DNA of 39,912 bases, from positions 1-39,912 of the forward strand of contig JBEDUI010000207.1 in the NCBI GenBank assembly GCA_040414495.1, given 5' to 3'. Each line of letters starts with the position of its first letter. The stretch's first letter is position 1. Under the pieces are notes generated by a model. That model had not been told where the DNA came from. It made no database searches and saw only the letters and a program-made list of their open reading frames with translations. Of the stretch, positions 23,430 through 30,924 are shown one piece after another. Made by a program: the position numbers and the translations under genes. Source of the stretch: DATAVB01 sp040414495 (GTDB taxonomy: Bacteria > Actinomycetota > Actinomycetes > Mycobacteriales > QHCD01).

Positions 23430-25190
23430 TCAGTCGACGCAGGCCGGCCCGGACGTCTTCGTACCCGCCGCGGCCAGCATGAGCGGACTGCTCGACCCGG
23501 CCGCGACCATGCCCGAGCCGCCGTTGCCGTGCGGCAGGACGAAGCTCGCGCCGTGCACGCCGCCGAACCCGTTGCCCACGATCAGATGCAACGTGGTGCC
23601 CAGCGAGCTGTCCTGCTTCAGCACGGCACCGGGCACAACGCCGGCCAGCGTCTTGGCCGAATCAACCTGACCGGGGGCGTAGTGAATCTCGGGCTTGCTG
23701 TAGTTCCCGGGCGGGGCGTTGCCGGGCGTGGTGGTCTGGAACCCGGCCTGCTGTAGCTGCGTATTCGTCTTGGCGGCCAGGCCCGGAATGCTGCCGCCGT
23801 TGAGCACCTGCACGGTGATGCTGCTACGCGGCACTGTCGTAGCAGCCGGGGCCGAAGAACCCGACGAGCTCTTGCCGGCCGAGCTGGAAACTGAACCCTT
23901 GGCCACGCCGGCGAAGAACGCCTTCACCTTGGCCGGGTCGACCTGCAACGCATCCTTGCCGTTGAAGTACTGACTGCTACCGACCGGCATCGTCTCGAAC
24001 TTGACGTTGCCGGCGGCCAGTTCCCGCAGCCGTTCCAGCTCGCCGACCGGGTCGAAGTCCTTGTCCACGGTCAGTGACGTGGCCACCGAGTCCAGCAACG
24101 GCTTGAGCTTCCACGGCTTGAGCAACGTGTCGGCCGTAAGCACCTTGTCGGCGACCGCGGACAGGAACGCCTGCTGCCGCTTGACCCGGGACAGGTCGCC
24201 GCCGACCAACCCGTGCCGCTGCCGGACGAACGCCAGCGCCTGGGTGCCCTTGATCGTCTGCACGCCGGCCGGCAGGTCGATGCCGGAGTAGTGGTCCTTG
24301 GCCGGCTCCTTGAGGCAGACGGTGACACCGCCCAGGACGTTGGTGATCTTGTAGAAACCGAGCAGGCCGACCTCGACGTAGTGGTCGATGTGCAGACCGG
24401 AGAGCTGATCGACGGTCTCGACCAGCTTCCGCGCGCCGGCCTCTTTCTGCGCGGTGGTCAGGTGCGCGCCGCAACCGTTGGCGCAGGCGCCGTTGGCGTA
24501 CGCGGCGTTGAGCTTCTCCATGCCGACGCCGGGGATATTGACCCAGGAGTCGCGCGGCATCGAGACCGCGGTCGCCTGCCGGCCGTCGGCCGGGATGTGT
24601 ACCAGCAGCATCGTGTCGGTGTTCAGCCCGGACTCGGCCTGGGTCGCCACATCCTTCAGCTCCGCGGCCGAGAGACCGGCGCGGCTGTCGTTGCCGACTA
24701 GCAGGATGTTCTGGCCCGAGCCGCTGCTGGCACCGGCCGGTACGGCGTCGATGTGGGTGATCTGGGTGTTGAAGCTGCGGTAGAAGTTCCACATCGCGCC
24801 GGAGATGACCAGCACCACGACAGCCGCGACCGCGCCGGCGATTTTCAATCCGCGGGTGAGCCGGGCCCGATTGAAACCGCTTGGTCCGCCGGATTCGCCA
24901 GGACCGCCTGGGCCGCCGGTACGACGCCGCGGGGGCGGACCCGGCGGCCGGCCACCATCGCGCCCGGTTGGCCGACGATCGGACCCGCCGTTGTCCCGGA
25001 AGCCAGCGCGGCGCAGGCGTTCGGCCGGGTCTTCGCGGCCGGGTCGGCGAGCTGCGGTCGGGTCTTCGCGGGAAGGCCGGCGGGCTGGGGCCGGTGACTG
25101 ATCACCGCCCGTGTCCGCCGGCCGGCGTCGAGGCCGTCGCGGATCGAGTTCTGGAGGCAGGTCTGAGGAGCGATTTGTCGGGTTGGTCAC
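23430..25190 (-). CDS. LCP (LytR-CpsA-Psr) family wall-polymer ligase with LytR_C domain
   Basis: 586 residues. The cytoplasmic N-terminus (1-110) is rich in Arg, Pro and Gly. A single TM helix is at about 115-133. The extracytoplasmic LCP domain (about 160-350) includes ILLVGNDSRAG (D167, R170), SMPRDSWVNIPG (R213, D214), LNAAYANG and AFVRQRH, the residues that bind the polyprenyl-phosphate glycan. A LytR_C domain follows (about 457-540, VQVLNGGSIPGLAAKT). LCP proteins transfer lipid-linked glycans to peptidoglycan (arabinogalactan, teichoic acid or capsule). Start: GTG at 25190 after GGGAG. It is downstream of a paralogue in the same direction. The C-terminus is GPACVD, with a lone terminal-region Cys. 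Confidence 0.95.
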   Translation of the reverse strand: MTNPTNRSSDLPPELDPRRPRRRPADTGGDQSPAPARRPSREDPTAARRPGREDPAERLRRAGFRDNGGSDRRPTGRDGGRPPGPPPRRRTGGPGGPGESGGPSGFNRARLTRGLKIAGAVAAVVVLVISGAMWNFYRSFNTQITHIDAVPAGASSGSGQNILLVGNDSRAGLSAAELKDVATQAESGLNTDTMLLVHIPADGRQATAVSMPRDSWVNIPGVGMEKLNAAYANGACANGCGAHLTTAQKEAGARKLVETVDQLSGLHIDHYVEVGLLGFYKITNVLGGVTVCLKEPAKDHYSGIDLPAGVQTIKGTQALAFVRQRHGLVGGDLSRVKRQQAFLSAVADKVLTADTLLKPWKLKPLLDSVATSLTVDKDFDPVGELERLRELAAGNVKFETMPVGSSQYFNGKDALQVDPAKVKAFFAGVAKGSVSSSAGKSSSGSSAPAATTVPRSSITVQVLNGGSIPGLAAKTNTQLQQAGFQTTTPGNAPPGNYSKPEIHYAPGQVDSAKTLAGVVPGAVLKQDSSLGTTLHLIVGNGFGGVHGASFVLPHGNGGSGMVAAGSSSPLMLAAAGTKTSGPACVD

Positions 25191-25379
25191 GGGATCTCCC
25201 GGTTTACTGCGCCGGCAGTGCGGCGTTCTTCCCCCTGTACGACGCCCCGATGGGCGGGTCGGTTGGCCCAACCGCAGACCCAGGGTAACCGCGGCATGCG
25301 CCATTCCCCGGTTACCGCGACGGCGGCGATTCGTCGCGTTCAGCTCACCGCTGGCGACAGGTCGAGTTCGCCCAGCTGG
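25191..25379. other. 189-bp gap between LCP paralogues
   Basis: It contains the inverted repeat GGTAACCG (25284-25291) / CGGTTACC (25309-25316) with a 17-base loop, a weak candidate terminator or operator. A promoter for the downstream LCP gene may lie here, but I could not place one. No small gene is visible. Confidence 0.45.
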
Positions 25380-27089
25380 TTAGTTCACGCAGCTGTTGCT
25401 GGCCGCGGTCCTGGTCTCGGCCTTGGTGGTGCTGGTCGCCTTCGGCGTGGTCGGTCGGCTGCCGACTGGCGGGTCCGAGTGCGTGGTGCCGGTCGAGTGC
25501 GACGCACTCACGGGTTTGATACCGGTGAAGTCCGAGCCGAGGACCAGGTTGACCCCGCTGGTCAGCGAGCTGTTGGCGCTGATCGTCGCGCCCGGCACGA
25601 CCGAGGCCAACGTCCGAGCCGCGGCCTCCTCCCCGCTGGCGTACTGGATCGTGCTCTGGCTGTAGTCCTGCCGGTCAGCGTTTCCGGTGCCGGTCACGCT
25701 GAAGCCGGCGTTGGTCAACGCGGTGCCGGTCGTGGTGGCCAGGTTCTCCTGCGATGTCCCGTTCAACACCTCGACCTTGACCGAGGCGCGCGACACGGTC
25801 TTGGGTGCGGCGGGGTGCGTGGGCGTCGCCTTCGGCCGGGCGGCCGGATCGGCCGCGCCGATCATCTTGTCGACGAACGACTGGACCTTGGCCGGGTCGA
25901 TCAGGAGCACGTCCTTGCCGTCAGACGTCTTGCCGTTCCCCTCGTTCGGGATCGTGGTGAACGTGACGTTGCCGGCCGCGACGTTGCGCATCTGGTCCAG
26001 CAGGTCGAACGGCTTGAGATCCTTGTCCAGGGTCAGCGAGTTGGAGACGGCCTGTACGAGGTGGTTCACCTTCACCGGGTTGAGCAGCGTATTGGCCGAG
26101 AGCACCTTGCGGATCAGTGCGCCGATGAACGCCTGCTGCCGGCGGATCCGGTCCAGGTCACCGCCGGGCAGGCCGTGTCTTTCCCGGACGAAGGCCAGCG
26201 CCAACTTGCCCTTGAGGTTGACGTTCCCGGCCGGAACGTCGATGCCGGACTCGTACTGCGGGTCGTACCAACGGCGGGCCAGGCAGACGTTCACGCCGCC
26301 CAGCGCGTTACTGATCGTGTAGAAGCCGAGCAGGCTCACCTCGACGTAGTGGTCGATGTGCAGCTGGGTCAGCTCGCTGACGGTGCGGATCAGCTCCTGC
26401 GCGCCCTCGCCGCGGGCGGTCTTGGACAACGCGCTGCCGCAGTCGCGCTCGGGTTTGCCCGCCGGCAGGCAGGCGCCGTCGGCGTACGCACTGTTGATCT
26501 TGTTCTTCTTGTAGCCCGGAATGTCCACATAGGAGTCTCGGGGGAACGAGATGATCGTCGCCTTGCTGCCGTCGGCCGGCAGGTGCACCAGCAGGATCGT
26601 GTCGGTGTCCAGGCCCGGGGTGGCGTCGGTGCCGACCTCCTGCAACTGGGCGGCGGACAGGCCGGCGCGGCTGTCGTTGCCGACCACCAGGATGTTCTCG
26701 GACTTGCCGTCCTTGTCCTTCGGTACGTTCGACGGTCCGTCGTCGGTCGGGATCGCCTGGATGGTGGCCGGATGCAGGTTGCGTCCGGTGGTGGCCCACA
26801 TCGCGCCGGAGGTGATGAAGATCGTGACCGACAACACGGCCGCGACGATCTTGCCGGTCATCGCCAGCGGGCCGCCTCGCCGCCGGTAGCGAGCCGGCTT
26901 GTGCCGGCCATGGCGCGAGGTATGACCGCCGCGCGGATCGAGGCTCGGCGGCAGCGCGGCGAACTCAGCCGAATGCCGGCCACCGCTTCTGGAACGGCCA
27001 GAACGGCTGGACGAGCCGCCGCGACGCGGATTGAGATGGCGCGGCAACGGCGCTGAGGACCGGCTCGGGTCCATCGGGTCGTCGCTCAC
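25380..27089 (-). CDS. LCP family wall-polymer ligase, paralogue with LytR_C domain
   Basis: 569 residues, same layout as the neighbouring LCP protein. A basic Ser/Arg/Gly-rich cytoplasmic tail (1-76) is followed by a TM helix (about 79-98), the LCP domain (about 130-330; ILVVGNDSRAG, ISFPRDSYVDIPG, INSAYADG, LAFVRERHG), LytR_C (about 436-520; VEVLNGTSQENLATTTG) and a Ser/Thr/Pro-rich C-terminal tail ending NSCVN. The two proteins are aligned paralogues, presumably from tandem duplication, and both end with Cys-Val-acid/amide. Start: GTG at 27089 with GAGGAG upstream. It is divergent from rmlB; the rhamnose pathway could supply part of the polymer that this enzyme attaches. Confidence 0.95.
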   Translation of the reverse strand: MSDDPMDPSRSSAPLPRHLNPRRGGSSSRSGRSRSGGRHSAEFAALPPSLDPRGGHTSRHGRHKPARYRRRGGPLAMTGKIVAAVLSVTIFITSGAMWATTGRNLHPATIQAIPTDDGPSNVPKDKDGKSENILVVGNDSRAGLSAAQLQEVGTDATPGLDTDTILLVHLPADGSKATIISFPRDSYVDIPGYKKNKINSAYADGACLPAGKPERDCGSALSKTARGEGAQELIRTVSELTQLHIDHYVEVSLLGFYTISNALGGVNVCLARRWYDPQYESGIDVPAGNVNLKGKLALAFVRERHGLPGGDLDRIRRQQAFIGALIRKVLSANTLLNPVKVNHLVQAVSNSLTLDKDLKPFDLLDQMRNVAAGNVTFTTIPNEGNGKTSDGKDVLLIDPAKVQSFVDKMIGAADPAARPKATPTHPAAPKTVSRASVKVEVLNGTSQENLATTTGTALTNAGFSVTGTGNADRQDYSQSTIQYASGEEAAARTLASVVPGATISANSSLTSGVNLVLGSDFTGIKPVSASHSTGTTHSDPPVGSRPTTPKATSTTKAETRTAASNSCVN

Positions 27090-27188
27090 GTACGCTCCTC
27101 GTTCGGTCTGGCCGCCGACCATGCCCTGAATCGGTTGCCGCGCCACCCCCGCGGACGACCCGGCCTGTTCACCCGGGGACAACGCGTC

Positions 27189-27217
27189 ACACTAGCGACG
27201 GGTAACGAGTGGGTCAC
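27189..27217 (-). promoter_or_regulatory. Possible promoter of the LCP pair
   Basis: On the minus strand, GTGACC (27212-27217) as -35 and TAGTGT (27189-27194) as -10 are 17 bp apart, about 100 bp upstream of the LCP start. The match is moderate and based on spacing alone. Confidence 0.35.
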
Positions 27218-27346
27218 GACGGAGGGCCCGCCTGCGGTCTGCCACACTGGCGCGAAACCCGACGGGCGGCGGGGTCGGTGCCGGGGCTGGCCGAGCCTGC
27301 GTACCGTCTCGTTGTCCAGCCATCGTCTTACTAAGGATCGACACTC

Positions 27347-28333
27347 ATGCGCCTGCTCGTCACCGGTGCCGCTGGCTTCATCGGCTCCCACTACGTGCGG
27401 ACCCTCCTCTCCGGCGGCTATCCGGGCTTTGAAGACGTTGAGGTGACAGTCTTCGACAAACTGACCTATGCGGGCAACTTGGCGAATCTGGATCCAGTGG
27501 CCGACAATCCGCGCTATCGGTTCGTTCAGGGCGACATCGTTGACGCGGCCGCGTTGGATCAGGTTCTGCCCGGGCACGACATGGTGATCAACTTTGCCGC
27601 CGAGACCCACGTCGACCGATCCATCACCGGCGCCGCCGACTTCGCGTTGACCAACTTCGTCGGCGCGCAGCAGGTCTTCGACGCCTCGCTGCGGCACGGC
27701 GTCTCCCGGGTGCTGCACGTCTCGACCGACGAGGTGTACGGCACGATCCCGGAGGGCTCCTGGCAGGAGGACCACATCCTGGAGCCCAACTCGCCGTACT
27801 CGGCGGCCAAGGCCGGCGCGGATCTGCTCGCGCGCGCCTACGCCCGTACGTACGGGCTGAACATCTCGGTGACCCGCTGCTCGAACAACTACGGGCCGTA
27901 CCAGTTCCCGGAGAAGGTCATCCCGCTGTTCGTCACCAACCTCATCGACGGCGGCACCGTCCCGCTGTACGGCGACGGGCTGAACGTGCGGGACTGGCTG
28001 CACGTGGACGACCACTGCCGTGGCATCCAGCTGGCGCTGGAGAAGGGGCAGCCCGGCGAGTACTACAACATCGGCGGCGGCCGCGAGCTGACGAACAAGG
28101 AGCTGACCGGCCTGCTGCTGGACGCCTGCGGCGTGGGCTGGGACCGGGTCACGTACGTCGAGGACCGCAAGGGCCACGACCGCCGCTATTCGGTCGACCA
28201 CGCCAAGCTGGCCGGCCTGGGCTACGCCCCGCAGGTGTCCTTTGAGGAGGGTCTGGCGCAGACCGTGCAGTGGTACCGGGACAACCGTGGCTGGTGGGAG
28301 CCGCTGAAGAAGCAGACGCCGGCCGCCCGATGA
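27347..28333 (+). CDS. rmlB: dTDP-glucose 4,6-dehydratase RmlB
   Basis: A 328-residue extended SDR enzyme converting dTDP-glucose to dTDP-4-keto-6-deoxyglucose, step two of dTDP-L-rhamnose synthesis. The NAD motif GAAGFIGSH is at 7-15. THVDRSI and STDEVYG (catalytic Thr, Asp and Glu) are present, and Tyr/Lys are in NSPYSAAKAGAD. RCSNNYGPYQFPEKVIPLF, DWLHVDDHC and YYNIGGG are family signatures. Start: ATG at 27347 with AAGGATCG upstream. Its stop overlaps the start of rmlD (ATGA). rmlA and rmlC are not in this window. Confidence 0.97.
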   Translation: MRLLVTGAAGFIGSHYVRTLLSGGYPGFEDVEVTVFDKLTYAGNLANLDPVADNPRYRFVQGDIVDAAALDQVLPGHDMVINFAAETHVDRSITGAADFALTNFVGAQQVFDASLRHGVSRVLHVSTDEVYGTIPEGSWQEDHILEPNSPYSAAKAGADLLARAYARTYGLNISVTRCSNNYGPYQFPEKVIPLFVTNLIDGGTVPLYGDGLNVRDWLHVDDHCRGIQLALEKGQPGEYYNIGGGRELTNKELTGLLLDACGVGWDRVTYVEDRKGHDRRYSVDHAKLAGLGYAPQVSFEEGLAQTVQWYRDNRGWWEPLKKQTPAAR

Positions 28334-29190
28334 CCCGCTGGCTGATCACCGGAGCCCGGGGCCAGCTCGGCACCGACCTGCAGCGTGTGCTCGAAGGCGC
28401 GGACGTGGTGACGTTGAGCCGCAGCGACGTCGACGTGACCGACGCCGACGCGGTGGCCAAGACCGTCGCTGAGTTGGCACCGGCGGTCGTCATCAACGCG
28501 GCCGCGTACACCGCCGTCGACGCGGCCGAGACCGATGAGGAGGGCGCCCGGGTCGGTAACGTGACCTATCCGGCGGCGCTCGCCGCGGTCAGCGCCCAGC
28601 TCGGCGCGCGGTTCGTGCATGTCTCGACCGACTATGTCTTCGCCGGCAACGCCACCGCGCCGTACGAGGTCGACGACCCGACCGGGCCGCGGTCGGTGTA
28701 CGGCGCGACGAAGCTGGAGGGCGAGCAGCGGGTGCGCGAGGCCTGCCCGGACGCGTACATCGTGCGTACCGCCTGGGTCTACGGCGCGACCGGCAAGAAC
28801 TTCGTCAAGACGATGGCCCGCCTCGAGCAGAGCAAGGAAACGCTCGACGTGGTGGACGATCAGCGGGGCTCGCCGACCTGGTCGGCCGACCTGGCCCGCG
28901 GCTTGGTGGTGCTGGCCGATTCGTCGGCGCCGGCCGGGATTTACCACTGCACCAACGCCGGTGAGACGACCTGGTGCGGGCTGGCCCGGGCGGTCTTCGA
29001 GGAGCTCGGCGCCGACCCGGCGCGGGTGCACCCGACAACGACCGCGGCCTATCCGACACCGGCTTCGAGGCCTGCGTATTCGGTGCTCTCCGGCCGTGCC
29101 TGGGCGGACGCTGGCCTGCCGCCGCTGCCGCACTGGCGGGACGCGCTGCGCGAGGCGTTCCGGACCGCGGGGGCGGCGCTACGGCCCTAA
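28330..29190 (+). CDS. rmlD: dTDP-4-dehydrorhamnose reductase RmlD
   Basis: A 286-residue SDR performing the last step of dTDP-L-rhamnose synthesis, NADPH reduction of the 4-keto sugar. Motifs are ITGARGQLGTDL at 5-16, NAAAYTAVDAAE, HVSTDYVFAG, the Tyr/Lys pair in SVYGATKLEGE, RTAWVYG, DDQRGSPTW and GIYHCTNAGETTW. Start: ATG at 28330 overlaps the rmlB stop by ATGA, so the two are translationally coupled; the in-frame GTG at 28270 lies within rmlB. A strong terminator follows 13 bp after the stop. dTDP-rhamnose is the likely donor for the WsaF-like enzyme encoded further right. Confidence 0.97.
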   Translation: MTRWLITGARGQLGTDLQRVLEGADVVTLSRSDVDVTDADAVAKTVAELAPAVVINAAAYTAVDAAETDEEGARVGNVTYPAALAAVSAQLGARFVHVSTDYVFAGNATAPYEVDDPTGPRSVYGATKLEGEQRVREACPDAYIVRTAWVYGATGKNFVKTMARLEQSKETLDVVDDQRGSPTWSADLARGLVVLADSSAPAGIYHCTNAGETTWCGLARAVFEELGADPARVHPTTTAAYPTPASRPAYSVLSGRAWADAGLPPLPHWRDALREAFRTAGAALRP

Positions 29191-29203
29191 TCTTGGGCAT
29201 ACG

Positions 29204-29238
29204 AAAGGGGGCTCTCGCCGAGCGAGAGCCCCCTTTTT
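29204..29238. terminator. Strong bidirectional Rho-independent terminator
   Basis: A perfect 12-bp stem, GGGGGCTCTCGC (29207-29218) with GCGAGAGCCCCC (29222-29233) and a three-base loop, is flanked by AAA before and TTTTT after. It ends the rmlBD transcript. On the other strand the same stem is followed by TTTCG and could end a leftward transcript containing the 23-codon ORF. Confidence 0.95.
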
Positions 29239-29253
29239 AGTGCGTATCTTCCT

Positions 29254-29325
29254 TTACCAGCTGGCGCCGAACAGGCCGAGGCCGATGTTCAGGACGAGGC
29301 CAAGGAAGCCACCGTGTGCGTGCAT
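29254..29325 (-). CDS. 23-residue hydrophobic small ORF
   Basis: ATG at 29325 to TAA at 29254 encodes 23 residues: His/Gly at the start (MHAHGGF), then a Leu/Ile/Val/Gly core (LGLVLNIGLGLFGASW). A purine-rich GGAGAGGGG lies seven bases upstream, one of the better ribosome sites in the window. It ends 16 bp before the bidirectional terminator. The peptide is long enough for one short membrane span or an amphipathic helix. I do not recognise the sequence. It could be the last ORF of the glycosyltransferase transcript (425 bp further right) or a free-standing gene. Codon content alone cannot prove translation. Confidence 0.5.
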   Translation of the reverse strand: MHAHGGFLGLVLNIGLGLFGASW

Positions 29326-29749
29326 GTTGAGATCCCCTCTCCAGTGTGGAGCACCCCTGAGTTGATGCTCCGTCATTAGTGCGCCTCACACACGGTGATC
29401 AGGCGTGTGCGATGCGTTCGTACTGTATCGGGTCGCTGCGTCGTCCGCTAGCAGGGGGTCCGCTAAATATCCGGCGCGTTTAGGTCTGAGTGACCTAATG
29501 CGAGGTTGCTTCGTCTTGCGGTTGCGCTTTTGCCGCGAACCCCTACCGCGACCCACCGGCTCGAAAGGCCCGGCGCTACGTTGATCGACTCAAACGCGAA
29601 AATCGTTACAGAACAGCGAAATTTGCCCGGTCGGGGTTGGGTCGGCCCGGCAGTTCTGCCGCTGTGTCGGCGGTTTCGGGTCGATCTTCCTGCGTTTGAC
29701 GGTGCCGGACCAGCCAGTGATGACTTTTCGGGTGTGCTGAGCGTGCCGG
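29326..29749. other. 424-bp gap: leader of the small ORF and possible metal-box promoter
   Basis: It holds a hairpin (GGAGCA...TGCTCC on the minus strand, about 29349-29372), a DtxR/IdeR-like palindrome at 29480-29498 with a TATTTA on its leftward side, and otherwise unremarkable DNA up to the glycosyltransferase stop. The base composition of 29460-29640 is less GC-rich than that of the neighbours. A + strand frame from 29506 runs into the glycosyltransferase antisense and looks spurious. Confidence 0.55.
29464..29498 (-). promoter_or_regulatory. DtxR/IdeR-like box with adjacent -10
   Basis: TTAGGTCTGAGTGACCTAA (29480-29498) is a 19-bp palindrome with 7-bp arms. It has all 12 outer bases of the DtxR/IdeR consensus TTAGGTTAGSCTAACCTAA, while the centre differs. 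On the minus strand, TATTTA (29464-29469) follows after 10 bp, so the box would cover the -35 of a leftward promoter leading to the small ORF. The regulator is not identified. Confidence 0.45.
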
Positions 29750-30832
29750 TCAGCGGGTGGCGAGGCGGTACGCGGCGCGGGTGGTGGCGGCGCAGCGCTG
29801 CCAGGTCCACTGCCGGGCGTGCTTACGCCGCCCCTCGATCAGCTCCGGATCCTTCGGCCGGGCCAGGGTCTTGGCCAACCCGTCGGCCAGCGCCTCCGGG
29901 TCGCGCGGCGGAACAAGCCGGGCGTGCCCGCCGGTCACCTCGCGGATCACCGGGATGTCGCTGGCGACCACCGGCGTACCGCAGGCGAACGCCTCCAACG
30001 GCGGCAACCCGAACCCCTCGTACAGCGAGGGCAACACCAACGCCCGGGCGCCAGCCACCGTGCGCTGCAACGTCGGCTGGTCCAGGTACCCCGGCGTGAT
30101 CACCGCCTCGGCCGGCACTCCGGCCAGGTCCAGGGCCGGACCCCAACCCGGTGGACCAGGCAGCACCAGCGGCGGCAGGTCGGGGTGCAACGCATACGCC
30201 GCCAGCAGTGTCTGCAGGTTCTTGCGTGGCTCCCGGGTGCCGACGAACACCACGTACTCATCGGGCAGACCGTGCTCGCGCCGCCACTTCTCGGTCGGCG
30301 GGGAGACCTCGAACCACGACTCGTCCACCCCGAGCGGCGTCACCACGACCTGCGCGTCCGGGTAGATCTCGCGCACCTCCTCGGCCACCGCGGCGCTGGG
30401 CGTGCAGACCACGGCCGCCCGCCGGATGCTGCGCGGGACCAGGGTCTGGTACCGCAGCGTGGCCGCGTTGACCGTCTCCGGGTACCGCAGGAACGTCAGG
30501 TCGTGCACGGTCACCACGCCGGCGGCGCGGCGGGTCGGCGGTAGTACGAAGTTGGTGGCGTGGAAGACATCGACCCGGCCGCACAGCCATTCCACTGGCG
30601 GGAATGCCGTTCTCGCCCACGCCGCCTGCAGTGCCCGGGCCGGGACCGGCCGATGCCGGGGGAGTACACCGGCCGGCACGGCCGAGGCCAGATCGCCCGC
30701 ACCGCGCAGGGTGAAGGCGGTCGCCACGATCGGGTCGTCGCCGGCCGCCAGCGCCTCGATGAGGTGCTGGGTATAGCGGCCGACGCCGGTCCGCGTGCCC
30801 AACAGCGGCGTCGCGTCCAGGCCGATCCGCAT
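29750..30832 (-). CDS. GT4 family glycosyltransferase
   Basis: 360 residues with a GT-B fold. The N-terminal domain begins MRIGLDATPLLGTRTGVGRYTQ (glycine-rich acceptor loop). The C-terminal domain carries YVVFVGTREPRKNLQTLL and the nucleotide-sugar binding ALVLPSLYEGFGLPPLEAFACGTPVVAS (E-x7-E motif). This family uses retaining transfer from UDP- or GDP-sugars, often mannose in actinobacteria. Start: ATG at 30832 with GGGAG seven bases upstream; an ATG five codons earlier is weaker. It is the last large gene of the leftward cluster, 92 bp after the preceding glycosyltransferase. Confidence 0.93.
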   Translation of the reverse strand: MRIGLDATPLLGTRTGVGRYTQHLIEALAAGDDPIVATAFTLRGAGDLASAVPAGVLPRHRPVPARALQAAWARTAFPPVEWLCGRVDVFHATNFVLPPTRRAAGVVTVHDLTFLRYPETVNAATLRYQTLVPRSIRRAAVVCTPSAAVAEEVREIYPDAQVVVTPLGVDESWFEVSPPTEKWRREHGLPDEYVVFVGTREPRKNLQTLLAAYALHPDLPPLVLPGPPGWGPALDLAGVPAEAVITPGYLDQPTLQRTVAGARALVLPSLYEGFGLPPLEAFACGTPVVASDIPVIREVTGGHARLVPPRDPEALADGLAKTLARPKDPELIEGRRKHARQWTWQRCAATTRAAYRLATR

Positions 30833-30924
30833 CCCGGTCACTCCCATCCCGTCCCGCCATCAGGCCGCCACAGCGGTCGCATACGAAGCCACAGATAGCC
30901 GCCGTACCGCCCGAGTCGGCGTCG

